DNA of 64,000 nt, from the NCBI GenBank assembly GCA_023525975.1, contig CM042034.1, positions 9,183,501 through 9,247,500 on the forward strand, written 5' to 3'. A program made the translations under genes and the position numbers. How positions within the stretch are numbered: position 1 is the first letter of the stretch; every line of letters begins with the position of its first letter. Source of the stretch: Smallanthus sonchifolius. Its lineage: Eukaryota > Streptophyta > Magnoliopsida > Asterales > Asteraceae. Shown here in pieces: positions 46,848 through 58,608 of the stretch. A model generated the notes under the pieces. That model ran no database searches, was not told the origin of the DNA, and saw only the letters and a program-made list of their open reading frames with translations.

Positions 46848-48691
46848 ATGGCGTCCGAGAAAGACGCCGCCCTTGCCGCCGTTTCCTCCGATTCTCCCAC
46901 CATGTACTCTCATCTTCCCTCTCTACTGATGCAGTTTGATTAACCTTTTTACCACTTTTCTATATGTTAATTTGTTAACATTTCTATTGTTCAGAGCGAC
47001 GGTGATTCATTTCGACTGTTGTTACGAGCTTATTATAAGTTTTCCCCTTTTGATTTGGCGATTGATTGTATGATGAGTGTTTTTGTACTGCTTATTTGGT
47101 CAATTAGATCAGTCTGTAGGGTTTTATGATGATTTTAGGGTTTCGAATTGTTTAATTCTTATTTAAGCCTTACACGTCCTTTTGCTTGTTTAATCTGTTT
47201 ATTTTGCCGGTTAATGTAAGCCTAATTTGTTTATTTTGCAGTTTTGACAAAATTATTAACAAGGAAATCCCTGCAAATGTGGTTTATGAGGATGATAAGG
47301 TACCACATTTCTGTTTCTAAATTGTTAACATCTTTAATTTTGAACTAAGACTGTGTATTTATCAACAATTTTTATTTACTTATATTCAAGTTCCTGTGAA
47401 AAGTTTAAATCTATGATTAAGTAGCTAAAAGGGAATGCTGTGTTTGTCCTTTGAACACAGGTTTTGTTGTGTAATTAACATATGAATCAATCAGTCTAAT
47501 CGGAATCTTGACCTGATTTAAAAGTATTCAAGAGAACTATATAAAAAAGAGCCTCTCTATCCTTTGGGATAGAGGAAAGGTTTGCCCTTGTCCCAACCTC
47601 CTCGAACCTTACCAATAGCTCTGCTATGAGTGGGATTTTACTGGGTATGTTTGTTTGTTATATAAACAAACACGAGTTTGTGCATGCATGCCTGCCCCAA
47701 TATGGTCTTCTAGTTTTTAGATCACGTCATAATCTTTATTGCATGTTGTAAGTTATGAAGTCGTCCAATGTTTCTTCTTGGCAGGTTCTTGCATTCCGGG
47801 ACATTGCTCCTCAAGCACCAACGCACATCGTGCTTATTCCAAAAGTTAAGGATGGCTTGACTGGTCTTTCTAAGGTAACTAAATATATTCGTGCATAAGT
47901 TGTGTATTTGTATGCAATAAATAAAAGCCCAATGGCTCCGTTTGGGACACTCTTGGAGTCTTGGTACTTAAATAAAAGTATCCTAGACTGTTGATTGATG
48001 GTCAAACACTTGTATTAAACTCCATGTAAAGTCCAAATGTGGCTTTCTTTGTTTGGATAGGAGTAAGCAATAATTAAAACATTGTTTGCACTTAATCTTG
48101 GTACTTTGGTAATCATGATTTAATCATACTTTAACATAAATTCATATACTTCCGTGTGATCTCGTAGGCTGAGGAGAGGCATTGTGAGATTCTTGGTCAT
48201 CTTCTCTTCACTGCAAAGGTTGTAGCAAAGCAAGAAGGTCTTGAAAAAGGATTCAGAGTTGTCATCAACGATGGACCAAGTGGATGTACGCATAGTTCTC
48301 CACATAGACAAAGTTTAACACACACGTGCACACATGTGAATAGTGGTGTGTTCGATACATAACTAATATTAAGGCGAGAACCGCATAAGCACTTGTGCAT
48401 ACTACGTAGTGCTAAGCAAATATAGGGGATAATAGAAAGACAGGTGGTTATTTGGTTACGTAACCGCCTTTAGTATCACTGTAAAAATAATAAATACATG
48501 TGTTCATGTGGTTCTCTACTGAAAACTAGTTCTGTATTGAACACACGCTATGTATATTTATGTAAGTATGTATGTATATTGTATTTGTTGGTGCATTTTC
48601 AGTTTAGACTGTGTTTTTGGCAGGCCAATCTGTTTACCACATTCATGTTCACCTACTTGGGGGACGGCAAATGAACTGGCCGCCTGGCTAA
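46848..48691 (+). CDS. HINT1-type HIT family purine nucleoside phosphoramidase
   Basis: Small dimeric hydrolase of adenosine 5'-phosphoramidates (plant forms also act on adenylyl sulfate). Five exons: 46848-46903, 47242-47299, 47785-47874, 48168-48285 and 48624-48691 (TAA). All GT-AG, in frame, 129 residues. Conserved blocks are FDKIINKEIPANVVYEDD, LAFRDIAPQAPTH, LIPK, GFRVVINDGPSG and the catalytic HIHVHLLGGR with His113, His115 and His117, ending MNWPPG. Nothing is missing compared with the family. The ATG is the first in a GC-richer first exon after an AT-rich promoter. The short acidic/alanine-rich N-terminus before FDKII is normal for plant cytosolic forms. Confidence 0.95.
47547..47660 (+). 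mobile_element. SINE 3' region (TS/Au-like) in HINT1 intron 2
   Basis: GAGCCTCTCTATCC, GGGATAGAGGAAAGG, GTGGGATTTTACTGGGTATG and a TTTGTTTG tail match the copy at 34498-34640 in order. The head is not recognisable. Confidence 0.5.
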
Positions 48692-49929
48692 TCGGGCACT
48701 CACACTACAACTCAAAAGCCTAGCGATTTGGTATTGAGTGTTTTTTCTTGTTTAATGTGAAACTTGTGAAGTCAACTAATGGCATTGTTGGCAGACAATA
48801 ATAATGCTAGGCTGCAAGTATCTATTAGCATGGTTGTTTGTGTTTGGCTTCTGTCGCATGTTGTTGACTGTTTCATAAAAGAACCTTTTTAGGATTTTTA
48901 GAGTTTGTAGGTTTTGCACCTTTCGTGATCAGTTCCGATGACAAATGACAAAGCTTTAACGTTGGTTTTGGCACATTGATAGCTACAATAACTAATTGCT
49001 GCGTAGATTTGGTACAAAGCTCTATTTAAAAACTTACTAAACCTATTTTTATACGTTAAATGGTTGTTTGGACTAACATGCTAAACAACATAGATCTTTC
49101 GTGTCACAATTGTATTAAAACTAACGATGTATTATAGCAAATTAGCAATAGTCGAAGGCACATTAGGGATTTTTAAAATTTCTGGTGTTTTGGGGAGGGG
49201 AATTGGTGTTAGATTAGTTGTGTAAACCAGTCGAAGGTCAAGATCTTTTAAGCGTCAAGATCTTTTAAGCGTGAGCTTCGCTTGTTTTATCTAAGAGTGC
49301 TCGAGCTCGGTTTGATTTAATCTCTATGTCGAAAACTAAAGCTTGATTTTGAGTAATTTTTCCAAACTTGAGTTTGGCTTAGATTCGGCTTCTTTGTTGT
49401 TTAATAATTATTTTACCTTTATACATATATAGTTATAACGGAATTGAAATCTAAATTATATTCATTACTCGTTTGGTTCGTATTCATATGTTTTTTACAC
49501 TTATAATTTAAATTCAACAGATAATGTGTTTCACCATAGAATTGACATTGGAATTGGAATAAGTTTTGAAGGTAAAAAAAATGTCACGGGGTCACGACCA
49601 CAACCGTAACCGTGGGTGCTATGACAACAACAGCCACCACGATCGTCATAGTTGCCATGACTGCCATCACCACCACTACCACGACATTCCAATTCACCAT
49701 CACCGCCACTACCACCACATTCCAAAAATAATTTAACAAAGTTATTATGAATCAACTGTACTGAAAGTTTATAGTTTTCTTTTACATATTCAAATTCTAA
49801 ACTTTAACAAAATTTAATTCTTTAATATCTCTTGAAAACAATTAATCAAAAGGTAAAGTTCTTTATTCACATGTAATTTTTTTGCTCCAAATAATAGCGA
49901 TAGAAATTACTTTTGAGGATTAAATCAAA

Positions 49930-49960
<31 letters not shown>

Positions 49961-50200
49961 TCTGCCCGTGAGATTCCTCCTCACTAGATTAAAAAATAAA
50001 TAAATAAATGAAATTAATGAAGTTAATATTATAATGGATGACAGGTTGTTGGTGGGGTCCAAATCCAATAACTAATTTGTTGACGCTTCCAAGTCTTCCC
50101 AAAACAAAAGGATAAGCTTTGCTTACGTCTAAGCAAAGACAAACGGTAGCATCACTCATTTTATTTAACAACCTTAATTAACCCACTTCATATTCATGCT
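48692..50200. other. Intergenic between HINT1 and the arabinofuranosidase gene
   Basis: HINT1 3' flank, a GCTCGAGCTCGG-type repeat piece near 49280-49410 related to the element at 56515, a CCA-rich imperfect trinucleotide tract at about 49600-49725, an (AAT)n microsatellite at about 49929-49961, and the promoter side of the next gene. No coding sequence supported. Confidence 0.5.
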
Positions 50201-50315
50201 TTTCCGGCAATAATATTCAAACACACATACAACTTCCGATCACCGGTGAATTCTCCGGCATTCAAACGCCACCACCTTCATGACATCCCTCTAACTCCCT
50301 CTCTTTCTACTGCAG
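50200..50315 (+). other. Probable 5' UTR exon of the arabinofuranosidase gene
   Basis: A pyrimidine-rich leader ends CTGCAG at 50315 followed by GTAAGA; the matching acceptor TTACAG is at 50868-50873, 18 bases before the first in-frame ATG. The intron between carries a GGGTCAAA/TTTGACCC repeat copy (about 50565-50795). Start is approximate. Confidence 0.5.
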
Positions 50316-50891
50316 GTAAGAATTTAACTACTTTCTTATTTTCAACCATAAATTTATATATCTTTCACTTTCAGTTTTCTACCTGAATAAAAATAATGCA
50401 GTGTTGACTTGATGGGCTAAAGTTAGTATTATATTTGTAATATATGAATATTTACTTTTATGAATCCATTTATTTGAACTTGTGGCTTTTTTATCACTAG
50501 AGTTTATAATTATTTACTCTCCAATGATGATTATCTTACCAATACCTTATTTATAAAGATTATGGGTCACTTGTCTTTTGGGATTGACCCGTTAACTTCC
50601 TATTGGGACGATCTGTGTTATGTTTTGTTTCAAACGAGTTAATATAAAAAGAATGTCGCGTATGGTCTATTTTGATTGATCGCGTACAACCTTCTAAATT
50701 GTTTTAATTCAAAGATCTCGATTGTCATTGTATTCTTTTGTTAGTTGTTATTGGGTCAGCCCAACCCGCTTGACCCTCTCATCTTGTCACCTCTACTCTT
50801 ATGCAAATATGTACGGAGAAAAAAATTTCTATTTTTATTTGTCAAAACCAAACACGCCCGATTTGTTATTACAGGCCACTGGGTATATTCA

Positions 50892-53800
50892 ATGATCCTC
50901 AAAGAAGTAATGGGTTCAAGCAATAGTGTTCAAGCTCTCATAATTGGGCTTCTTGTTGGGTTTTCTTCTTTCATTCAATGTACATCAACTTTGTGGGATA
51001 CAAATGCATTGCTGCTTGTAAATGCTTCTCAAGGATCCACAAAGAAGATGCCAGAAAATCTATTTGGTGTTTCCTTTGAGGTACGCGTTTTCATTTTGTT
51101 ATTTTAATGATTATAAAGCATATTTTTTGTTTTATTTGTTTGGTAACCATGAGAAGCCGTTACCTGAAAGCTCACTGGACCCCACCAGTACCCTGTTAAC
51201 CAAATGGGATGAGGTAAAATGCAGTTTGCCACGTGCAGGTGGCCTTCAAGGGATTTAAAGGCAGAAAACCAGTGAAAGCTGAAAGCAAATATATATATAT
51301 ATATATTTTGGCTTAGTGTTCTAATTATTCTTTGCATGTCGTAGGAGATCAACAATGCGGGTGCAGGCGGGTTGTGGGCAGAGTTAGTATGTAACAGAGG
51401 TAATTTTAAAAATCATTCAAAACACATTTTTGGTGTTTGACATGAAATGCAAGAAAGTTCACTTATTTTGGGACATTTTCATGCTGAAATTTTGTATTTT
51501 CCATTATAATCATTTCAAATAAACTGATTATTTTGATTTAGGTCCACAAATTCCTCAATATCAGTCTTTTATTGAAGGGTATTTTAGATATTTCCTAAAC
51601 AATAAAACATTTTTCTTAAACAAAGTAATGATCAAATGAATTTTCATGGGTGGAGGGAGTATATGTTAGAACATAATATGTTCTCATGAAACTTTGAACC
51701 ATAGGTTTTGAAGCCGGTGGACTACATACTCCATCCATGATTGAACCTTGGTCAATTATTGGGGATTACTCGTTGGTAAGAGTAGTGACCGACTTTTCTT
51801 CGTGCTTCAAGAGAAATCCGGTTGCACTTCGGATGGAGGTGCTTTGTGACAGCCATGCTTGTCCAGCTGGAGGGGTTGGTGTATATAATCCTGGATACTG
51901 GGGAATGGTAAGAATTAGAGCTGTCAGCATTGGCGTATCAAACGGGTCATTTTGGAATGGGTCGGGCTAGATTGACCCGGATCACTTCTTTTGTCCACTA
52001 TGAGTAAAAAAAAATATTTTTTTGATAATCACCATTTGATCAAAATGATCTATGATGTTTTATGCACTAAAAATACTGTCTTGGTGGCTTTCGATCCATT
52101 TCTGTTTTAGCTAACTTATTTTTTCTCAACTAGAATTCATAATGTAGAATTGTCAAACCCGATTACCGAATAAATCTAGTTACCTATATAATTATCTTCA
52201 AGTTGATTTTTTATTCTTAAATATTTTGCACATTGCAGAATATTGAACAAGCGAAGACCTACAAGTTAGTTCTGTATATTCGTTCATTAAATTCAATAAA
52301 TGTGACAGTGTCATTAACCAACTCAACTGGTGGGCAAACACTTGCTACTACAAACATCATGTGAGTATTTGGAGTTATAATTAATCAACCTTATAGAACT
52401 TAAACCGAGAATATTAAAAGTATTTTTATAATGGTTCTTCAAGAGCTACTGATGTCTCAAACTGGACAAAGGTGGAAATTGCATTGGAAGCAAAAGCAAC
52501 TAATCATAATTCAAGACTAGAGTTGAAAACAAACAGAAAAGGAATCATATGGTTTGATCAAGTTTCTCTGATGCCCATGGATACATACAAGGTATATTCC
52601 CCCCTATGGTCCTGTGTTTTGTACGCGATATTTAGTCCATTTTTAATAGGATAAACCTTAAAAAAGTATTATTTTTTGGACCAGGGGCATGGTTTCCGAA
52701 GTGATCTTTTTAAGATGGTTGCTGATTTGAAGCCAGGATTTATCAGGTTTCCAGGTAAATATGAATTCTGCTTTTACTCTAGAATTAGACCATTTAAACA
52801 AATCTTTATCAAAAGACTGTTATATTTATTTTTCTATGTGGTTTTACACATTATATATTGATATTAGTCACAATATATTTGATAAGTTATGATACAATTA
52901 GCCCTCAGGAAATGCATATCTGAACTCAACATGGTAGCACATTTTAAATAATCTTTTGAATTTATTAATTGCATTAATGCCTAAATTAGTAAATTGACAC
53001 TCAGTTAATAAGTTATATATGATGACAAAACTATACTATAACGATATTAAACTTTTTTTTAGTATAAATGATTTAGAAGGTTGTATCTATAAAAGTATGC
53101 TTAGGGTGACTTTCAACCCGCTTCCTTTTAAACTTATTTTATTTGATACGTTTGACCCATTAGAGATAAAACATAACCCAAATCAACCCATAAGTAAAGT
53201 TTTGGAACTTGCCACCCCCTAAAAAGATCTAATAACGATCATCTATGATATTCTATGTTGTACATTAGGTGGCAGTTTTGCTGAAGGAAAATCTTTAATA
53301 AACGCCTATTGGTGGAAAGATACCATGGGCCCTTGGGAAGAGAGGCCCGGACATATGAACGATGTATGGGCTTACTGGACCGATGATGGGCTTGGGTACT
53401 TCGAATTTCTCCAGGTGACATGACTTATGTTCATTGGACACCAGGCGTTTCTTGATATTTTAAATTTCATATTTGTTTGAAATATCTGGTTTTCTTACAG
53501 CTGGCAGAGGACTTAGATGCATCACCAATATGGGTATTCAACAGTGGTAAAATATGACATATCAAAATTAATTTTTATTCTATATATAATTCTGATCTTT
53601 AATGACGGTTCTTAATCCGCTTTTCTGTAATCCAAAGGATTCAGCCAAGAACAGGCGGTCAACCCGTCCAACATTAAACCTTTGGTGCAGGCATGTTATT
53701 ACCCTTTCTATTATTACTTTGTTAATATGTGGTCGTTTTAAATTATTTTCATACATTTACTTATACATGTAATGTAGTTGATCTCTATCATGGTTCTATA

Positions 53801-56800
53801 GTTCATACGGTTATATTTAAAGTATCCATAAGAGGTTTATTTTTATTTTCTAATTCAGGATGCCCTTGATGGTATTGAATTTGCTAGAGGTGATCCCAAT
53901 TCTACATGGGGATCTCTTCGGGCTGATATGGGCCACCCCGAACCATTTAACTTGAATCATGTTGCTATCGGGAATCAAGATTGTTGGAGGGGAGATTACC
54001 GCGGTATGCTTGTCTAATTTTTTGTTTTTTGTTTGTTTTTTTAGTTTTGCATACTTATGAATGCGGATAAAGAAAAAAAGTTTCAAAAGGTAGGAAATAA
54101 CTACCTTTGTAGCTCGAGGTGACAATTTTGGCCCATTTACTTGTAAATGGGATGATCTGGATTGTATTTTATCTCAAATGGGTCAAAAATAAATTAAGAA
54201 GGGAATGGGTCAAACTAGTCAAACGAGTTGAAATTCTTCAAAAGTGTATGTTTAATCAACCTCCAGAAAGCGTTTTATTTAAAGAGTAGCTTAGATTATT
54301 ATTGTAACAATATTCTTTTTATAACTATAAGTTACTCTTTATAGATTTAGAAAACTTTTGAAAGAAACAAACAAAAAAATGTTCGCAGGTCAAACTAACC
54401 CGACATGTCATGTTTTGACCCGTACTACAAAATGGCCCTTTTCAGGCAGCTAGTCATGTGTGCGCCTGAGTTTAGTTATTCAACCAAAAATATAAACAAC
54501 TACTACTCATGAACATGTGATTTAAACATTCTTGTATTTCTCATTTTGTTCAGCAAATTACCTTAAGTTCTATGCTGCTATAAAAGAAGTGTATCCAGAC
54601 ATTAATGTGATCTCTAACTGTGATGGGTCAAACACAAAACTGGACCACCCAGCAGAGTTGTATGATTATCATGTAAGATCCTTTGTTTAACATCATTTTT
54701 CACTTGATATTATAAAAACCCATTTTTGTCTAATGGGTCAAAAATGGGTAATAGAAAAAATAGCTTAAAATGAAACGGGCCAAACAGGTTGAAAGTTGCA
54801 CAAGTGTATGTAAATTCATTAAACCTCTTAACTCGTTTCATTTAAAAATCTAGTTTTTTTTAAATAATAAACTTTTTGTGATCACATTTGGCACATTAGT
54901 TGTTTAAAAAAAGTAACAATTTTTTGACAGAAGTGCTTCGGGTCAACCTAACCAGACCCGCACAGACAAACCTATTTTGACCCATTACCCAACCTGCCTG
55001 ACCCGCCCATCTTTCCTCCTCTACTTAACATTGTAATTCCACAAAGTTGGATTTGCTAAATACATCTGTTTTTTTTTTGTTAGCTTTATGCTAATGCAAA
55101 GACAATGTTTTCTATGGCTCATAAATTTGATCTCACATCACGTACCGGTCCAAAGGTTTGCAAATTTATGTTCCAAATGATTCTATATAAATTTTTTAAA
55201 TCTGAACAACAAACTCGTAAAAAGTTTTGAGTCGTGACACTCAATGATTTCAGGCTTTTGTAAGTGAATATGCTGTGACTTGGGACGATGGTCATTTAGG
55301 AAATCTTTTAGCAGCAATAGCAGAAGCTGGATTTCTTATGGGCATAGAGAAGAATTGGTCTGTCATCCTTCAAAAGTTTCATAAATATGCACAGTTTTAT
55401 ATGCTCCAAGTGAAAATACGAACTGTCATTTAAGGTTTTATAAAAGAAAAATAATCTTACCAAATGTGTTTTTATTGTGTTGCCAAACAATTTTTATATA
55501 CTTTTTGTCCCATTTTCTTTAGAATTTTAGTGTTCTAATGTGGCTTATTTGCAGTGATGTGGTGGATATGGCAAGCAATGCACCTTTGTTTCTGAATGCT
55601 AATACTCCTAGTTATAAAGGGTATGGTTCTTTCTTCAAGACTTTTATTACTGACTATAATTTACCTGACAGTTTTTCGTCGCTATTCTCTTTCAGATTTA
55701 GGCCAGATGCCATAGTGTTTGATTCTTATCAGACTTATGGGACACCAAGTTATTGGATGCAACAGTTTTTCTCAATGTCAAATGGTGCAACTCTTCTTGA
55801 TTCAACTCTCCAAACCAGTTCATCAAATTCACTTATGGCATCCGCTATTTGGTTCCAGAACCCGGTAGATAAGCAAAATTATTTGAGAGTTAAGGTAAAA
55901 TAAACCCTCTTATCTCTAATGTGGCAAATGTGTAAATCAAAAAATCAGCTAAAAAATAAACCGAGTCAAATGGGTTAGTCGGGTTGAAAGTCGCATAAAG
56001 TTCCTAAATTGTGTTAATGGAGAACTTAAAGTAATTTTAATTATATAGTTTTTGTAATAATATTCAAAATGGAACAAAAAGTGTTAGGTGGGTCAAGCCA
56101 ACCCGACCTTGCATGTACTAAAAAAGCCCGTTTCGACCCAATACCCTATCTGCCCGTTTTGCCACCTCTAATATAAATGATTGAAAGATAGGAGATTAAT
56201 CTTAAGGATGAAACCCGATAGCATCAATCAACTATAATGATTAACAACTTAAATGAAAGATTATTTGACTGTTGTGAACACTTTTGAAATGGTGTTTTCA
56301 GGTGGTAAACTATGGGAGTAACATAGTGAATTTGAAGATAACTTTTGAAGGGTTGGATCCTGGCTTAATAGATTATTCTAAGTCATCAAAGACTGTTCTC
56401 TCCTCCACAAATGCTAAGGATGAGAATTCCTTCCAAAATCCAACCAAGGTATTTATTCTCATTTTTCTCTAATTATTTTTTATGGCGTTTTTTTTCTTTA
56501 CCAGGAAAATTCTTTAGGGTGTAAACGAGCTCAGCCGACCCCGAGCTTACCTACACTCGAGCTCTGCTCGTTTAAGTTAAGAGAGCTCGAGCTCGGCTTG
56601 TTTCAAGCTTTGTTTCGTTTTTCAAGCTTGAGCTTGGCTTGTTTGATATTTATTTTTAACTACTTTATTTATATAAAGTTATAATTATTTTTATATATTT
56701 ATAGTTCTAACTTTTTTTATAAAACAATATATGTTATTTCGTTTTTGATGATAATAATCATTATGTAAATTTATATTTAATATGTCAAATAAAATTTACA

Positions 56801-57166
56801 TAAATAATAGGCTTGTTATCAAGCTCGATATGTGAAACTTGGATTCGAGCTCGTTTATTTAATGAGCTTCAATATAGGATCTAGTTTGTTTAAGCTTGGC
56901 TTGATGCAAACTTTTAGCGAGCCGATCTCGAGTAACTTACAAACAACTCAGTAGTTTACACCGCTATTTACTAGTCATGGATAGGTAACTTCCTTGAGAG
57001 TGTAATGCAGGTTTCGCCGGTTAAAAGCTTACTCAAGCAAAGTAAGAATGACATCAGTGTCATACTCTCTCCAAATTCTTTGTCTTCTTTCGATCTCCTA
57101 CTGTTGTCACAGAATATTGCAGAGGTTAATACAAAAAATGATATGTCTTATGCTTCATCAATATAA
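50892..57166 (+). CDS. GH51 alpha-L-arabinofuranosidase, acid/base Glu replaced by Gln
   Basis: Cell-wall enzyme that removes arabinose from arabinan and arabinoxylan. Exons: 50892-51080, 51345-51399, 51705-51907, 52239-52360, 52444-52591, 52685-52754, 53269-53414, 53501-53546, 53638-53690, 53859-54003, 54554-54672, 55084-55155, 55254-55357, 55555-55620, 55696-55894, 56302-56448 and 57011-57166. All keep frame, 679 residues, the usual length. A signal peptide is followed by ENLFGVSFEEINNAGAGGLW, a carbohydrate-binding-like segment, the catalytic barrel (FIRFPGGSFAEG, WKDTMGPWEERPGH) and the C-terminal beta domain. The nucleophile is present (FVSEYAVT, Glu461). At the acid/base site the family has IGNEDC, here it is IGNQDC (Gln384, codon CAA at 53976-53978), and the following loop is a few residues shorter. 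The intron after 53690 starts GC. A second in-frame ATG at 50910 could also be the start. Confidence 0.94.
51915..52170. repeat. Copy of the GGGTCAAA/TTTGACCC intronic repeat
   Basis: Begins within about 10 bases of the donor after exon 51705-51907, with AACGGGTCATTTTGG and ATTGACCCGGATCAC. Confidence 0.5.
53085..53220. repeat. Partial copy of the GGGTCAAA/TTTGACCC intronic repeat
   Basis: Right half only: GACTTTCAACCCGC, ACGTTTGACCCATTAG, AACCCAAATCAACCC and the end CTTGCCACCCCCTA. About 50 bases before an exon acceptor. Confidence 0.5.
54112..54430. repeat. Copy of the GGGTCAAA/TTTGACCC intronic repeat (inverse orientation)
   Basis: Begins GAGGTGACAATTTTGGCCCA, contains CAAATGGGTCAAAA and CGAGTTGAAATTC and ends near TTTTGACCCGTAC. 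The block order is reversed relative to the copy at 53085. Confidence 0.55.
54715..55025. repeat. Copy of the GGGTCAAA/TTTGACCC intronic repeat
   Basis: Contains ATGGGTCAAAAATGGG, GGCCAAACAGGTTGAAAG, GGTCAACCTAACC and ends CTGACCCGCCCATC then CCTCTA. Fills most of its intron. Confidence 0.55.
55945..56175. repeat. Copy of the GGGTCAAA/TTTGACCC intronic repeat
   Basis: Contains GAGTCAAATGGGTTAGTCGG, GTGGGTCAAGCCAACCCGAC and ends CCCGTTTTGCCACCTCTAAT, one of the cleanest right ends in the window. Confidence 0.55.
56515..56966. mobile_element. hAT-like element in the last arabinofuranosidase intron
   Basis: Left end TAGGGTGTAAACGAGCTC and right end, read backwards, AGCGGTGTAAACTACTGAG are inverted. 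The interior has GAGCTCGAGCTCGGCTTG and GCTTGAGCTTGGCTTG repeats in both orientations. No clear 8-bp duplication. Confidence 0.5.
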
Positions 57167-58002
57167 AAGTGTATATCATTCAGAAAATGAAATGTGACTG
57201 TGAGAGACACAATGGATATAAATAAAAGTATGTATTTGACAATCTTAGTGGTTGTGATGGTCTCTTGCATCAACTAATGAGTTGCTACTCAAAATCATTA
57301 GCTTCTGATCACAATTCGCTACACGCTCCGGTTGATGTGAAATCGAAGGCCGGGTGGAAATGAACTTCTGGCCAGAAACCTTGAAACCAAAATTAAGAAT
57401 GGTTCTTGGTTGAAAACTAATAACACTATAGTAAACAAAAGATCTAATGATTAGGTTTTAACAGGGAAGGAGAAGCGAGGAAATAATAATCTATATCTAT
57501 GCTATATAATAAATAAAGGTTTTTTTATGCCATGTGTTACATTCATATTTATTCTCATCATTTTTATTTCGCATCTCTCTCTTATTAAATAAACCTCTGT
57601 CTTTTTATAATAATATTTTTAAAAAAAATACCAATTATACTAATAAAACACATTTATTTTAAATTATTCATTTTTATAAAAAACTTTGAAATCTAATTAT
57701 TTAACTTTTATTTTCAAGCAAACAGTAATCGAAAGTGTTCTTCATTTGTTTAATAGATCTAGAGAAAGTTGTAACAAAAAAGGAAAATCCATATTTAATT
57801 ATATTTTAATTAAAAAAGAAATAAAACATGTAATTACTTTTATACCCCTGTAATAAATATGGACCATATTTTTTTTCATTTAAAAACAAAAAATGAAAAT
57901 TTAATGATAGCCACAAGATAAAATATTCAAAATAGAATATGTGGCTAGAAAATGGTTTTTTTCTACAACAACGCAGTGTTTACAACCAATATAACCATAT
58001 AT
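57167..58002. other. Intergenic downstream of the arabinofuranosidase gene
   Basis: 3' flank of the gene up to about 57490, then a Helitron start and AT-rich sequence. No coding sequence supported. Confidence 0.5.
57495..57760 (+). mobile_element. Helitron 5' end fragment
   Basis: TCTATGCTATATAATAAATA, the AAAGGTTTTTTATGCCATGT block and CATCTCTCTCTTATTAAATA match the complete Helitron at 20061-20483. No hairpin/CTAG end found, so truncated. Confidence 0.55.
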
Positions 58003-58608
58003 ATATAGGGGTGAGTTCACTAGAAAACTCATTTTAATGAGAAAACCGAAAAACTCTTACTGCATATGTGTAGTACACCCAAAAACCCACCCCACCCCCA
58101 CCCCACCCAAAAACCTAAACCCACCCCACCCCCACCCAAAAACCTAAACCTAAACCCCCCACCCACCCCCCAAAAACCTAAACCCCCCACCCCACCCCTC
58201 CAAAAACCTAAACTAAACCAAAAAGCCTAACCCACCCTCAAAAACCTAACCCCCCCACCCAAAAATCTAACCCCCCCCACCCCCACCCAAAAATCTAACC
58301 CCCCCCCACCCCCACCCAAAAATCTAACCCCTCACCCCCCCTCCAAAAACCTAAACCCCCCACCCCGCCTCACCCCTCCAAAAACTTAACCTAAAAGTGA
58401 AACTAAACCTAAAAAAACTAAACCCACTACCTTTCGAGGTTTTTTTTTGAACGAGGAAGACATGGGAAACAAGGTCTCCGAAGCAGTTTTTTAATTTTTG
58501 ATTTATTTTTTGAGTTATGATTTTTTTATTATTTCTTTTTACCTTAAATAAGTAGTTTTTTTTGTTTTCTCATGAATATTGAGTTTTCTTATGATCCTTC
58601 CCCTATAT
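58003..58608. mobile_element. TIR element filled with a C-rich minisatellite
   Basis: The ends ATATAGGGGTGAGTTCACTA (left) and, read backwards, ATATAGGGGAAGGATCATAA (right) are inverted. They continue with matching GAAAACTCA and ATGAGAAAAC blocks on both sides. Between them lies a long array described separately. Typical of a plant MITE; the TATA-rich flanks hide the target duplication. Confidence 0.6.
58075..58435. repeat. Degenerate minisatellite of CCCACCC and AAAAACCTAAACC units
   Basis: About 15 irregular units made of CCACCCCCACCC and CAAAAACCTAAACC(C). One strand is almost free of G. CCTAAACC resembles the plant telomere unit CCCTAAA but the spacing is not telomeric. Likely variable in length. 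Confidence 0.75.

Noticed and set aside
49531..49755. Glycine/cysteine-rich protein gene on the minus strand
   Set aside because: The open frame is produced by an imperfect CCA trinucleotide tract; no homology or start context.
58075..58435. CRISPR array or interstitial telomere
   Set aside because: Units are irregular in length without unique spacers, and CCTAAACC is not in a 7-base period.
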